From NCBI GenBank assembly GCA_026988195.1, contig JALSLS010000274.1, forward strand, positions 1 through 15,167: DNA of 15,167 nucleotides, given 5' to 3'. The position numbers and the translations under genes were made by a program. This document shows, piece by piece, positions 1 to 7,745 of the stretch; positions within the stretch are counted from its first letter, which is position 1, and every line of letters begins with the position of its first letter. The stretch comes from Methylomonas sp. Lineage in GTDB: Bacteria; Pseudomonadota; Gammaproteobacteria; Methylococcales; Methylomonadaceae. Under the pieces are notes generated by a model. It was not told the origin of the DNA. It was given only the letters and a program-made list of their open reading frames with translations, and did not search any database.

Positions 1-260
1 TGCGTAAAGTCAATATTGATACGGACTTACGAATGGCATCAACTGGCTCTATTCGTCAGTATTTAGCACAAGAAGAAAATGCGGCTGATTTTGATCCACG
101 TAAATTTTATAAAGTAGCGTTGGCCGCTATGCAGACAATTTGCCAAGATCGTTATGAAGCCCTTGGTAGTGCAGGTCACGCGAGCAAAATCAAGCCAATT
201 TCTTTAGAAAAAATGATTGGCCGTTATGCCAGTGGTGAATTAGCACCAACAGGACTTTAG
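1..260 (+). CDS. fba: Fructose-bisphosphate aldolase class II, C-terminal part (5' truncated by window edge)
   Basis: The reading frame is open from base 3, so the true start lies upstream; the ATG at 33 is internal. About 85 C-terminal residues are visible. They begin RKVNIDTDLR, the conserved strand of class II aldolases that carries the Asn and Asp residues near the substrate phosphate and metal site, and end in the AGHASKIKPI segment typical of the CbbA-type (class IIB) enzymes of autotrophic proteobacteria. The family is zinc dependent, cytoplasmic, and interconverts fructose 1,6-bisphosphate with dihydroxyacetone phosphate and glyceraldehyde 3-phosphate; CbbA-type members also act on sedoheptulose 1,7-bisphosphate. 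The next gene, fbp, starts 80 bp downstream on the same strand and encodes the following enzyme. Assignment to the Calvin cycle rather than plain gluconeogenesis is inference. Confidence 0.93.
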   Translation, partial: RKVNIDTDLRMASTGSIRQYLAQEENAADFDPRKFYKVALAAMQTICQDRYEALGSAGHASKIKPISLEKMIGRYASGELAPTGL

Positions 261-340
261 AATACTTGAGCTCTCTTGTCATTAAAGTCGTAGGGATTTT
301 AAATGGCTATCAGAACAAATTTGAACTGGAGAAGTAACAT

Positions 341-1330
341 ATGAACACAGTAAAAACATTAGCACAATTTATTGAACAGCAGGCGAATACCACAACCGAT
401 TTCATTTTATTATTAAATGACATAGCACTGTCATGTAAGCAAATTGCACGTACAGTAAATCGTGGCGCAATGGCGGGAATATTGGGCAGTGCAGAAACTG
501 AAAATATCCAAGGTGAAACACAAAAAGAACTGGATATTATCACTAACGATATCATGGTTGATGCGTTAAATTGGACTGGGCGTTTATCAGGTATGGCATC
601 GGAAGAAGTCGATGATCCTATCGCTATTCCTGCCGAGTATCCTAAAGGTAAATATTTAGCCTTATTTGATCCTTTAGACGGTTCATCCAATATTGATATA
701 AATTTAACGGTAGGCACCATCTTTTCTATCCTTGAAGGTAGAGATGGTCAAGATGCCACTCTTGAAGATTACTTGCAAAAAGGTACGGAGCAAGTCTGTG
801 CAGGCTTTGTTCTCTATGGTCCTTCAACCATGATGATTTTAACGACAGGTCAAGGTGTTAATGGCTTTACCTTAGATGAAGATATTGGTGAGTTTGTATT
901 GACGCACCAAGATATGACAATTCCTGAAGATACAGCAGAATTTTCAATCAACATGTCAAATCAACGCTTTTGGCAAGAACCGGTACAACGTTATATTGAT
1001 GAATGTCTACAAGGTGTTGATGGAACTCGTGACAAGAACTTTAATATGCGCTGGGTGGCCTCTATGGTGGCAGAAGTCTATCGTGTATTAACGCGCGGTG
1101 GAATATTCATGTATCCATTTGATACCCGTGATCCTTCAAGACCTGGCAAGCTTCGTTTGATGTATGAAGCAAATCCGATGGCATTCATTGTTGAACAAGC
1201 AGGCGGCGTCTGTTCAACAGGGGTCGAACGTATGATGGAAGTGACACCAACCGATATCCATCAACGTGTCCCCGTTATTCTTGGCTCAAAAAATGAAGTA
1301 GACAGAGTAGTTTCATATCATCAAGACTGA
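341..1330 (+). CDS. fbp: Fructose-1,6-bisphosphatase class 1
   Basis: A full-length 329-residue class I FBPase, the usual size. It hydrolyses fructose 1,6-bisphosphate to fructose 6-phosphate in the cytoplasm, the irreversible step of gluconeogenesis and of the Calvin cycle. Visible signatures are the metal-binding acidic pair at 88-89 (SEEVDD), the DPLDGSSN motif at 110-117, a sugar-binding segment around 254-262 (GIFMYPFDT), and the KLRLMYEANPMAFIVEQAGG segment at 270-289. The C-terminal HQRVPVILGS is also family-typical. The ATG at 341 has a GGAG at 328-331, nine bases upstream. It lies between fba and tpiA, both encoding enzymes for its substrate or neighbouring metabolites. No odd residues were seen. 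Confidence 0.97.
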   Translation: MNTVKTLAQFIEQQANTTTDFILLLNDIALSCKQIARTVNRGAMAGILGSAETENIQGETQKELDIITNDIMVDALNWTGRLSGMASEEVDDPIAIPAEYPKGKYLALFDPLDGSSNIDINLTVGTIFSILEGRDGQDATLEDYLQKGTEQVCAGFVLYGPSTMMILTTGQGVNGFTLDEDIGEFVLTHQDMTIPEDTAEFSINMSNQRFWQEPVQRYIDECLQGVDGTRDKNFNMRWVASMVAEVYRVLTRGGIFMYPFDTRDPSRPGKLRLMYEANPMAFIVEQAGGVCSTGVERMMEVTPTDIHQRVPVILGSKNEVDRVVSYHQD

Positions 1331-1340
1331 TATCTGTTAA

Positions 1341-1399
1341 TTCTACAGTCTGTAGAAACACTTTAATTTTATCGTAGCTCCCTATTCGAAGGGAGCTAC
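1341..1399 (+). other. Two tandem hairpins between fbp and tpiA
   Basis: Two perfect inverted repeats lie in the 91-bp gap. The first has a 7-bp stem (1341-1347 with 1351-1357) and a 3-base loop. The second has a 10-bp stem (1374-1383 with 1390-1399), GTAGCTCCCT and its complement, around a 6-base loop. Neither is followed by a clear T run on the + strand, so a simple intrinsic terminator is not supported. The second ends 22 bases before the tpiA ATG. It may be an mRNA stabiliser, a processing site, or a partial attenuator setting tpiA dosage relative to fbp; the role is inference. Confidence 0.6.
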
Positions 1400-1421
1400 A
1401 ATTAGCCAAAGGTAGAAAATC

Positions 1422-2237
1422 ATGCGTAAGCCGCTTGTAGCCGGAAATTGGAAAATGAATAGTCCAACGGAAAGCTCAACAATATTATTAGAAAACATAC
1501 TCCACCACACTGATCAATTAAAAAAAATGATCAAAGATCTCAATACTTCTTCAGCGATTGATATCGCAATATTTCCCCCCGCAGTATATTTAAGAGAAGC
1601 ACAAGAAATTTTAACGGGTTCAGGTATACATTGGGGTACACAGAATGTATCAGCCTTTGATGAAGGCCCTTATACCGGTGAGATTTCAGCGGCCATGATC
1701 GAAGGATTTGGCTGTGAATACGTACTCATAGGACACTCTGAACGGCGCTGTCTCTATGAAACGTTAGAGTTAGATCAAACGGTGCTTGATAAAATCGTAG
1801 CACAAAAGTATGAAATGGCTACCCGTCACAATTTAACCCCCATTATTTGTATCGGTGAAACAGCCGATGATTATGAAGCAAATAAAACCGAAGAAGTAAT
1901 TGCTAGGCTATTAGATGTGCTTATTGCACACAAAGGACCTAAGGCACTTTCGGAAACAGTGTTGGCCTATGAACCTGTTTGGGCGATCGGCACAGGTAAA
2001 TCTGCCACACCAGAATGGGCTCAAGATGTACATTCGTTTATGCGTGAGCGTATTGCGAAACATGACAAAGCCACTGCTGAATCATTACAAATTCTTTATG
2101 GTGGTAGCGTCAAAGCAGATAATGCGGCAGCAATTTTTGCAAAACCTGATGTTGATGGTGGGCTTATTGGTGGCGCTTCGTTAGATGTGGAAGAGTTTAT
2201 TCATATTTGTTTTGCTGCAGCACTAAAAGCAAGTTAA
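1422..2237 (+). CDS. tpiA: Triosephosphate isomerase
   Basis: A 271-residue TIM-barrel enzyme interconverting dihydroxyacetone phosphate and glyceraldehyde 3-phosphate in the cytoplasm. All catalytic residues are in place: Asn9 and Lys11 in AGNWKMN, the electrophile His105 in LIGHSERR, and the base Glu184 in AYEPVWAIGTG, which leads into the flexible phosphate-gripping loop 6. The phosphate-binding YGGSV (226-230) and GGLIGGASL near 246-254 are also present. It is some 15-20 residues longer than common bacterial enzymes, with extra length visible around residues 30-47 and 129-137. The start at 1422 (MRKPLVAGNWKMN) is the standard N-terminus. It follows fbp on the same strand after two hairpins and probably shares transcription with fba and fbp. 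Confidence 0.97.
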   Translation: MRKPLVAGNWKMNSPTESSTILLENILHHTDQLKKMIKDLNTSSAIDIAIFPPAVYLREAQEILTGSGIHWGTQNVSAFDEGPYTGEISAAMIEGFGCEYVLIGHSERRCLYETLELDQTVLDKIVAQKYEMATRHNLTPIICIGETADDYEANKTEEVIARLLDVLIAHKGPKALSETVLAYEPVWAIGTGKSATPEWAQDVHSFMRERIAKHDKATAESLQILYGGSVKADNAAAIFAKPDVDGGLIGGASLDVEEFIHICFAAALKAS

Positions 2238-2396
2238 TGTTTAAGCTTCAATGGTAGTTATATACTGGGGTGTGGTCTGCTTGCAAAGAGTTTGTATTTC
2301 AAACAAGTTATAAGGGCTTACATCGCACTACTAGTAACATATTTTAAGATTTAAAATTGAGGGGTAAGTCTAAAGTTTAATTTTTAGTTTGATTCA

Positions 2397-2447
2397 CTGG
2401 AAGGTTTCTGTTCAATTAGCTTGAATACATGCAAGGATACCTTCCAG
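2397..2447. promoter_or_regulatory. 9-bp inverted repeat, candidate activator-binding site for the hox operon
   Basis: CTGGAAGGT at 2397-2405 is repeated perfectly inverted as ACCTTCCAG at 2439-2447. The half-site centres are about 42 bp apart, close to four turns of B-DNA, so both face the same side of the helix. A smaller 5-bp inverted repeat (2411-2415 with 2421-2425) sits inside. The centre lies about 90 bp upstream of the -12 element of the sigma-54 candidate, a normal distance for an NtrC/HoxA-type enhancer. A transcribed stem-loop is the alternative reading. The repeat is seen directly; its role is inferred. Confidence 0.4.
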
Positions 2448-2498
2448 ATTGACAGCCTATTAAGTTGTAAGTCATTGTTTTAATTAATGGTTGTTCTT

Positions 2499-2514
2499 GG
2501 TGTGAATTATGCAT
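2499..2514 (+). promoter_or_regulatory. Candidate sigma-54 (RpoN) promoter of hoxFUYHWI
   Basis: TGGTGTGAATTATGCA matches the consensus TGGCACG-N4-TTGCW at 8 of 12 fixed positions, including the essential GG and GC dinucleotides separated by exactly 10 bp. Transcription would start near 2526, giving a leader of about 95 nt. In R. eutropha the homologous operon is known to be RpoN dependent with the activator HoxA. A second GG-N10-GC with the same score lies at 2266-2281, so chance is not excluded. Overlapping sigma-70-like elements are an alternative. Confidence 0.35.
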
Positions 2515-2620
2515 ATATAACCAGTGTTATAAAATGTTAAAAAATACCTAAGTTGATAGTTGCGAATATGCCATTCCAATTGTCGTCATTATTATTAACA
2601 GTTAGGGAATCTAAATACTT

Positions 2621-4429
2621 ATGAGTAACGAAATCCAGAGCATAGTTGATCGCTATGACTCAGATAGGACACGATTGATGGACATGTTGTGGGATGTGCA
2701 AAAACAACAAGGCCATATCTCAGATAAAGCGCAAGCGCAATTAGCACAAGCGCTTAATATGTCTTCAGATGATGTGAGCGAAACGCTTACTTTTTATCAT
2801 TTTTTTCTTAATAAATCGTTTGGTAAACACCAAGTTTACTTGTGTAACACCGTCATTGCTAAAATGAATGGCTACCACGATGTTCGCAAAGCACTAGAAC
2901 AAGAAATAGGCTGTTCATTTAATAGTGTTGATGATTCTGGTGTGATCGGATTAGGTGACGCAAACTGTATTGGTCTGAGTGACCAAGAGCCTGCCATGAT
3001 GGTGGATGATGTCGTTTTTACACGACTTACACCCGCTAAAGTTAAAGAAATTATTTCGCAATTAAGACAAGGTAAGTCGCCTGAGGAAATTGCTAATCCA
3101 GGTGCGATTGCCAACACTGAACTAGCTTATGTTGAAGCTATAGTGGATGCAAATCTACGCACTGACAGTATAGTCTTGTTTAAGCCGAATCGTGATTATA
3201 AAGCGATTTTACAAACGTGCTTAGATAACTATATTCCTGAAGAAGTGATAGAAATGATATCGGACTCAAACCTGAAAGGGCGAGGGGGAGCAGGCTTTCC
3301 AACGGGTTTGAAATGGCAATTTGGACGTGAGGCCGAAGGCGAAGAAAAATACATTATATGTAATGCAGATGAAGGTGAGCCGGGCACGTTTAAAGATCGT
3401 GTTTTACTGAGTCATTCTCCCAAAGACGTGTTGTTAGGTATGATTGCCGCTGCTTATGCGATAGGTTCTCGCTACGGTATCATTTATTTACGCGCTGAGT
3501 ATTGGTATATCAAGGAGTTTTTGCAGCAACAAATTGAAGATTTTCGTGATCAAGGACTTCTAGGTAAGCAGATTTTAGGCAAAGACTTTGAATTCGATAT
3601 TCGCATCCAAATGGGCGCGGGCGCGTACGTTTGTGGTGATGAAACCGCATTGATTGAATCCTGCGAAGGCAAACGAGGCACACCTAGAGTGAAGCCACCG
3701 TATCCTATACAGCAAGGCTATTTAGGTATGCCTACCAGCGTTAATAATGTTGAAACTTTAGCCTGTGCTAGCCGGATCATTGAAAAAGGTGCTGCTTGGT
3801 TCAGTGATATGGGAACAGAAGACTCAACAGGCACCCGCTTACTCAGCGTATCGGGCGATTGTGAAAAACCAGGGATTTATGAAATCGAATGGGGGGCAAC
3901 CCTCAATGAAGTGATGACAATGATTGGAGCGGTAGATCCACGTTATGTTCAAATCAGTGGCCCTGCCGGAGACAGTTTGTCGGTAGAACAAGATGGCGAA
4001 CGAGAATTTTGCTATAGCGATTTATCCTGTAATGGCTCGTTAATGGTGTTTGATCATACTCGTGATATATTGGAAATTGTCAGAGATTACTCAGAGTTCT
4101 TTGTTGAAGAATCATGTGGCATTTGTGTGCCATGCCGTGCAGGTGGAGTGGATCTAATGCATAAGATGGAACGCATTATTGCAGGTAGAGGCACGGAGCA
4201 AGATCTTGAAGAAATAACGACATGGAGTAACTTACTCAAAGGTACCAGTCGTTGTGGATTGGGCACGGCTGCCCCTAACCCGATTTTGGCAACAATGGAT
4301 AAATTTCCTGAAATATATGCTGAAAAGTTAGTGGTGCAGAAAGGACCATTATTACCTTCTTTTGATATGGAAGAAGCACTAAGTGCGCATGAATTAGCTG
4401 TTAAAAAACTAATGAAGGAGGAGGTATAA
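2621..4429 (+). CDS. hoxF: NAD-reducing [NiFe] hydrogenase, diaphorase subunit HoxF
   Basis: At 602 residues this is the fused NuoE-like plus NuoF-like flavoprotein of soluble bidirectional hydrogenases, which exchanges electrons between NAD(H) and the Fe-S chain in the cytoplasm. Residues 1-150 form the NuoE-like thioredoxin-fold region. The NuoF-like part shows the FMN/NADH glycine motif GRGGAGFPTGLKW at 220-232, NADEGEPGTFKDR at 248-260 and GAGAYVCGDETALIES at 332-347. A [4Fe-4S] site uses Cys499, Cys502, Cys505 and Cys545. In the NuoE-like region only Cys75 and Cys116 remain; the partner positions are Ala80 and Ser120, so a normal [2Fe-2S] cluster there is doubtful. The length and fusion match the Ralstonia-type enzyme, not the cyanobacterial type with separate HoxE. 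It is first in the operon; the stop overlaps the hoxU ATG by one base. Confidence 0.96.
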   Translation: MSNEIQSIVDRYDSDRTRLMDMLWDVQKQQGHISDKAQAQLAQALNMSSDDVSETLTFYHFFLNKSFGKHQVYLCNTVIAKMNGYHDVRKALEQEIGCSFNSVDDSGVIGLGDANCIGLSDQEPAMMVDDVVFTRLTPAKVKEIISQLRQGKSPEEIANPGAIANTELAYVEAIVDANLRTDSIVLFKPNRDYKAILQTCLDNYIPEEVIEMISDSNLKGRGGAGFPTGLKWQFGREAEGEEKYIICNADEGEPGTFKDRVLLSHSPKDVLLGMIAAAYAIGSRYGIIYLRAEYWYIKEFLQQQIEDFRDQGLLGKQILGKDFEFDIRIQMGAGAYVCGDETALIESCEGKRGTPRVKPPYPIQQGYLGMPTSVNNVETLACASRIIEKGAAWFSDMGTEDSTGTRLLSVSGDCEKPGIYEIEWGATLNEVMTMIGAVDPRYVQISGPAGDSLSVEQDGEREFCYSDLSCNGSLMVFDHTRDILEIVRDYSEFFVEESCGICVPCRAGGVDLMHKMERIIAGRGTEQDLEEITTWSNLLKGTSRCGLGTAAPNPILATMDKFPEIYAEKLVVQKGPLLPSFDMEEALSAHELAVKKLMKEEV

Positions 4430-5136
4430 TGTCAATTAAACTCACAATTGATGGGAAAGAGGTACACGCTCGTTCAGGAGAGAATATTATTGACGTCGCT
4501 TCACAAAATGGGGTTTATATACCTTCATTGTGCTATGTGAAAGGTAAACCCTGTTTAGGAACTTGTCGTACATGTTCTGTTAAGGTGAATGGTAGAGTGA
4601 TGGCCGCTTGTACCATGCCTGTTGCAGACGGCATGGAAATAGAAGTCAATGATGATGCTGAAATTGTCGATATGCGAAAAGCGTTAGTAGAACTATTGTT
4701 CTCGGAAGGAAATCACAACTGTCCAAGTTGTGAAAAAAGTGGCCGCTGTGAATTACAGGCAACAGGCTATGAGGTCGACATGATGGTCTCGCGATTCCCC
4801 TATCGTTTTACACCCCGTGTGGTAGATCATGCATCTAAGACTGTTTTTTTACAAAGAGATCGCTGTATATTTTGTCAGCGCTGTGTTGATATGGTGCGTG
4901 ATGAAAGAACAGGCAAAAAGATTTTTAGTATCAAGGGGCGAGGCACACATTCCAGTATTGAAATTGATGCTGAATTAGCCAATGATATGACACCCCAGCA
5001 GGTTCGTTATGCATCGGATCTTTGTCCTGTAGGTTGTATCATTGATAAAACACAAGGCTATGATGATCCAATAGGACAACGTAAGTTTGAAATTAAATCA
5101 ATTAAAGACCGCGCGCTAGAAAAGGAGCACCGATGA
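4429..5136 (+). CDS. hoxU: NAD-reducing hydrogenase diaphorase subunit HoxU
   Basis: A 235-residue small diaphorase subunit homologous to the N-terminal part of NuoG. It carries the Fe-S relay between HoxF and the hydrogenase module. The plant-type [2Fe-2S] site is Cys35, Cys46, Cys49 and Cys61. A His-ligated [4Fe-4S] site is visible as His96 with Cys98, Cys101 and Cys107 (HNCPSCEKSGRCELQ). Cys146, Cys149, Cys152 and Cys199/Cys203 supply a further [4Fe-4S] centre. The start is fixed by a very strong ribosome site, AAGGAGGAGG at 4415-4424 within the end of hoxF, and by the one-base TAATG overlap, pointing to tight translational coupling. Its stop overlaps hoxY by four bases. Confidence 0.96.
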   Translation: MSIKLTIDGKEVHARSGENIIDVASQNGVYIPSLCYVKGKPCLGTCRTCSVKVNGRVMAACTMPVADGMEIEVNDDAEIVDMRKALVELLFSEGNHNCPSCEKSGRCELQATGYEVDMMVSRFPYRFTPRVVDHASKTVFLQRDRCIFCQRCVDMVRDERTGKKIFSIKGRGTHSSIEIDAELANDMTPQQVRYASDLCPVGCIIDKTQGYDDPIGQRKFEIKSIKDRALEKEHR

Positions 5137-5765
5137 GTCATTCACATAATAAAAACGAAATTTTATCTCACGAGTTACCTGCAACACCACTCGATCCCAA
5201 AATAAAAGCTGAGCGTGATGCAAAAATACAGGTCGCGATGATGGGCTTATGTGGTTGTTGGGGTTGCACGCTGTCATTTCTAGATATGGATGAACGTATA
5301 TTAGGTTTGTTGGACAAAGTAGCTATTACGCGTTCGTCCTTTACGGATGTAAAGCGTATTCCTCATCGTTGTACTATAGGTTTTGTAGAGGGTGGGGTTG
5401 CTAACTCAGAAAACATTGAAATTCTAGAAGAATATAGAGAGAATTGCGATATTTTGATTTCTGTTGGTGCTTGCGCGGTTTGGGGCGGTGTGCCAGCTAT
5501 GCGTAATGTAGTGCCATTGGAAGAATGCTTTGTTGAAGCGTATGTCGAGTCACCTACCGCAGTACCGGGTGCAAAAAAAGTAATTCCGTTTCATGAAGAT
5601 TTGCCCATTATAACGACCAAGGTTCTACCATTACATGAAGTTGTGAAAATAGATTATTTCATTCCTGGCTGCCCGCCTGATGGCGATGCAATTATTAAAG
5701 TGCTGGATGATTTTGTTCATGGGCGTGGATTTGACTTACCAACCGAAATGAACCGTTATGATTAA
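5133..5765 (+). CDS. hoxY: NAD-reducing hydrogenase small subunit HoxY
   Basis: The 210-residue [NiFe] hydrogenase small subunit of group 3d, which holds the single proximal [4Fe-4S] cluster and passes electrons from HoxH to HoxU/HoxF. Ligands are Cys42 and Cys45 in GCWGC, Cys114 in VGACAVWGG and Cys180 in PGCPPD. No Tat signal peptide is present and the extra clusters of uptake-type small subunits are missing, as expected for a soluble cytoplasmic enzyme. The N-terminal 30 residues are polar and His rich (MSHSHNK) and probably extended. The ATG lies in an ATGA overlap with hoxU and is preceded by AAGGAG. hoxH follows after 14 bp. Confidence 0.96.
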   Translation: MSHSHNKNEILSHELPATPLDPKIKAERDAKIQVAMMGLCGCWGCTLSFLDMDERILGLLDKVAITRSSFTDVKRIPHRCTIGFVEGGVANSENIEILEEYRENCDILISVGACAVWGGVPAMRNVVPLEECFVEAYVESPTAVPGAKKVIPFHEDLPIITTKVLPLHEVVKIDYFIPGCPPDGDAIIKVLDDFVHGRGFDLPTEMNRYD

Positions 5766-5779
5766 CGTAGGAGAGTAAA

Positions 5780-7252
5780 ATGAGTAAAAAATTAGTTATT
5801 GATCCGGTTACACGTATCGAAGGTCACGGTAAAGTGACGATTCATCTTGATGATGATAATCAAGTGGTTGATGCAAAGTTGCATGTGGTTGAATTTCGTG
5901 GTTTTGAAAAGTTTATCCAGGGCCATCCCTACTGGGAAGCACCGATGCTACTACAACGTATTTGTGGTATCTGCTTTGTGAGCCATCATTTATGCGGTGC
6001 GAAAGCACTGGATGATATTGTGGGCGTAGGTTATAGCCAAGGTACTCCTATGCTACCTACTGCTGAAAAAATGCGGCGATTGGGGCATTATATGCAGCAG
6101 TTACAATCGCATGTTACCGCCTATTTTTATTTGATCGTACCAGAAATGTTGTTTGGGATGGATGCCGCGCCAGAACAGCGTAATGTTCTGGGGTTAGTGG
6201 AAGCCGATCCTGATCTGGTTAAGCGTGTGGTTGCCCTTCGTAAATGGGGACAAGAAGGCATTAAAGCAGTGTTAGGCAAACGTATGCATGGCATTAGTTC
6301 AATACCCGGTGGTGTCAATCAGAACTTGACTATAGAAGCGAGAGACCGATTATTAAACGGTGAGGAAGGTCTTATTTCGCTTGATGATGCGATTGAATTT
6401 GCTCAAGACGGCTTAAATCTGTTCTATGATTTTCATGAAAAAAATCGTAAGCAAGTAGATACTTTTGCTGATGTGCCCGCATTGAATATGTGTTTGGTGG
6501 GTGACGATGATAATGTGGATTATTATCATGGCAAAATGCGAATTGTCGATAAAAATAAAGAGATTGTTACTGAGTTAGATTATCACGACTATCTAGAGCA
6601 TTTTTCAGAAGCGACTGAAGAATGGAGTTATATGAAGTTTCCGTTCCTCAAAGCATTAGGGCGAGAAGAGGGTTCTGTTCGAGTGGGTCCTTTAGCGCGA
6701 GTTAATGTAACCAAAAGTTATTCTGACTCAACACCCCTAGCTAAAGCAGCACTAGAACGCTTTCATGAATACACTAAAGGTAAAGCAAATGATATGACTT
6801 TGCATACCAACTGGGCGCGTGCGATTGAGATTTTGCACTCGACTGAGCAAATTAAAGTGTTATTGAACGATCCGGACTTGCAAAAAGAACAGCTTGTTTT
6901 GGCCTACGATCAAAGCATGTGGTCAGGTGAAGGTGTCGGCGTAGTTGAAGCCCCACGCGGAACCTTGTTGCATCATTATCGTGCCAATCAAGAAGGCAAT
7001 ATTACTTTTGCCAATCTGGTTGTGGCGACAACACAAAATAATACAGTGATGAATCGTAGTGTGCGTTCTGTTGCAGAGGATTATATTGGCGGAAATGCAG
7101 AGATAACTGAAGGCATGATGAATGCAATTGAAGTGAGTATTCGTGCTTATGATCCCTGTTTAAGTTGTGCCACCCATGCGGCAGGACAAATGCCATTGGT
7201 GGTTTCCGTACTGGATTCAAAAGGTAAGCTGGTTAATGAATTCATCCGTTGA
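5780..7252 (+). CDS. hoxH: NAD-reducing hydrogenase large subunit HoxH ([NiFe] active site)
   Basis: The 490-residue catalytic subunit, which splits or forms H2 at a Ni-Fe(CN)2CO centre. The N-terminal ligand pair is Cys62/Cys65 in RICGICFVSHHLCG and the C-terminal pair is Cys460/Cys463 in DPCLSCATH. Group 3 features include the N-terminal VIDPVTRIEGHGKV. The protein is made as a precursor. Cleavage is expected after His466, releasing the last 24 residues (AAGQMPL... to the end), the same length of extension as in R. eutropha HoxH. The start has TAGGAG a few bases upstream. The gene for the matching protease, hoxW, overlaps or abuts its end. Confidence 0.97.
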   Translation: MSKKLVIDPVTRIEGHGKVTIHLDDDNQVVDAKLHVVEFRGFEKFIQGHPYWEAPMLLQRICGICFVSHHLCGAKALDDIVGVGYSQGTPMLPTAEKMRRLGHYMQQLQSHVTAYFYLIVPEMLFGMDAAPEQRNVLGLVEADPDLVKRVVALRKWGQEGIKAVLGKRMHGISSIPGGVNQNLTIEARDRLLNGEEGLISLDDAIEFAQDGLNLFYDFHEKNRKQVDTFADVPALNMCLVGDDDNVDYYHGKMRIVDKNKEIVTELDYHDYLEHFSEATEEWSYMKFPFLKALGREEGSVRVGPLARVNVTKSYSDSTPLAKAALERFHEYTKGKANDMTLHTNWARAIEILHSTEQIKVLLNDPDLQKEQLVLAYDQSMWSGEGVGVVEAPRGTLLHHYRANQEGNITFANLVVATTQNNTVMNRSVRSVAEDYIGGNAEITEGMMNAIEVSIRAYDPCLSCATHAAGQMPLVVSVLDSKGKLVNEFIR

Positions 7253-7745
7253 TGAGATGGCTAGGCTGTTAGCAGACTATAATAATAGCGATAGCTTAAT
7301 TTATGGTATTGGCAATGTTGGCCGGCAAGATGATGGTTTAGGCTGGGCATTTATTGACTGGCTAGAAAGCGAATCAATCTGTCCTAAAGCAGAGTTGATG
7401 CGGCATTATCAGCTTCACCTTGAAGATGCAGATATGATTAGTTATAAGAAACAAGTGTTATTTGTGGATGCGAGCAAAGTACCAGATCTGAAAACATTTC
7501 AGCTGGAAAAAGTGGAACCAATAATGGATTTTAGTTTTACGTCACATGCTATTTCCGTTGAGTCTATTTTGGCCACATGTCAAACCTGTTTCGACTATAC
7601 GCCAGATGTCCACTTTCTAACAATTAAAGGGTATGAGTGGGAGCTTCAGATGGGATTGACACCAGAAGCAAAACAAAACTTAGAAGCCGCCACCACATTT
7701 TTCAAACAAAATCTAAATAATAGAACTGGAGTTATTTATGAATAA
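7236..7745 (+). CDS. hoxW: HoxH C-terminal maturation protease HoxW
   Basis: A nickel-hydrogenase maturation endopeptidase (HybD/HyaD family) that removes the HoxH tail once nickel is in place. Numbered from this start, the hallmark GIGNVGRQDDGLG is at 24-36, with Asp33 as the first Ni-sensing ligand. Asp78 in FVDASK and His104 in TSHAISVES are likely the other two. The start is uncertain. ATG 7236 (169 residues) overlaps hoxH by 17 bp and has AAAAGG at 7219-7224, rather far away. ATG 7257 (162 residues) sits 4 bp past the hoxH stop and could reinitiate, but has no clear ribosome site. An upstream ATG at 7167 would overlap hoxH by 86 bp and is unlikely. The stop overlaps hoxI by 8 bp. Confidence 0.9.
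   Translation: MNSSVDEMARLLADYNNSDSLIYGIGNVGRQDDGLGWAFIDWLESESICPKAELMRHYQLHLEDADMISYKKQVLFVDASKVPDLKTFQLEKVEPIMDFSFTSHAISVESILATCQTCFDYTPDVHFLTIKGYEWELQMGLTPEAKQNLEAATTFFKQNLNNRTGVIYE

Larger units (their letters stand above)
2238..2620 (+). other. Gene-free control region between tpiA and hoxF
   Basis: This 383-bp stretch is A+T rich and carries no credible coding frame. It contains a 5-bp hairpin at 2290-2304, a 9-bp inverted repeat spanning 2397-2447, and a TTGACA hexamer at 2449-2454 that has no -10 box at a normal distance. Two GG-N10-GC arrangements suggest sigma-54 promoters, at 2266-2281 and 2499-2514. An extended -10-like TGTTATAAA lies at 2525-2533, and TTGTTC/TATATA are spaced 17 bp apart at 2492-2520. 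The hoxF ATG at 2621 has only a distant TAGGGA (2603-2608) as ribosome site. No convincing intrinsic terminator after tpiA was seen. Which promoter is used cannot be decided by eye. Confidence 0.6.

Noticed and set aside
310..720. 136-codon minus-strand frame across the start of fbp
   Set aside because: It lies antisense to the strongly conserved fbp motifs, so it is a shadow frame.
1915..2184. 89-codon open frame inside tpiA
   Set aside because: It overlaps clear tpiA coding sequence in another frame, and its translation has no recognisable family or coding character.
2266..2281. Second GG-N10-GC sigma-54-like arrangement
   Set aside because: It scores the same as 2499-2514 but lies just after tpiA, upstream of the inverted repeat, and would give a leader of over 300 nt. 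About one or two such matches are expected by chance in 383 bp.
2449..2454. Perfect TTGACA -35 hexamer next to the inverted repeat
   Set aside because: No -10-like hexamer occurs 15-19 bp downstream; the nearest TTTAAT is 25 bp away.
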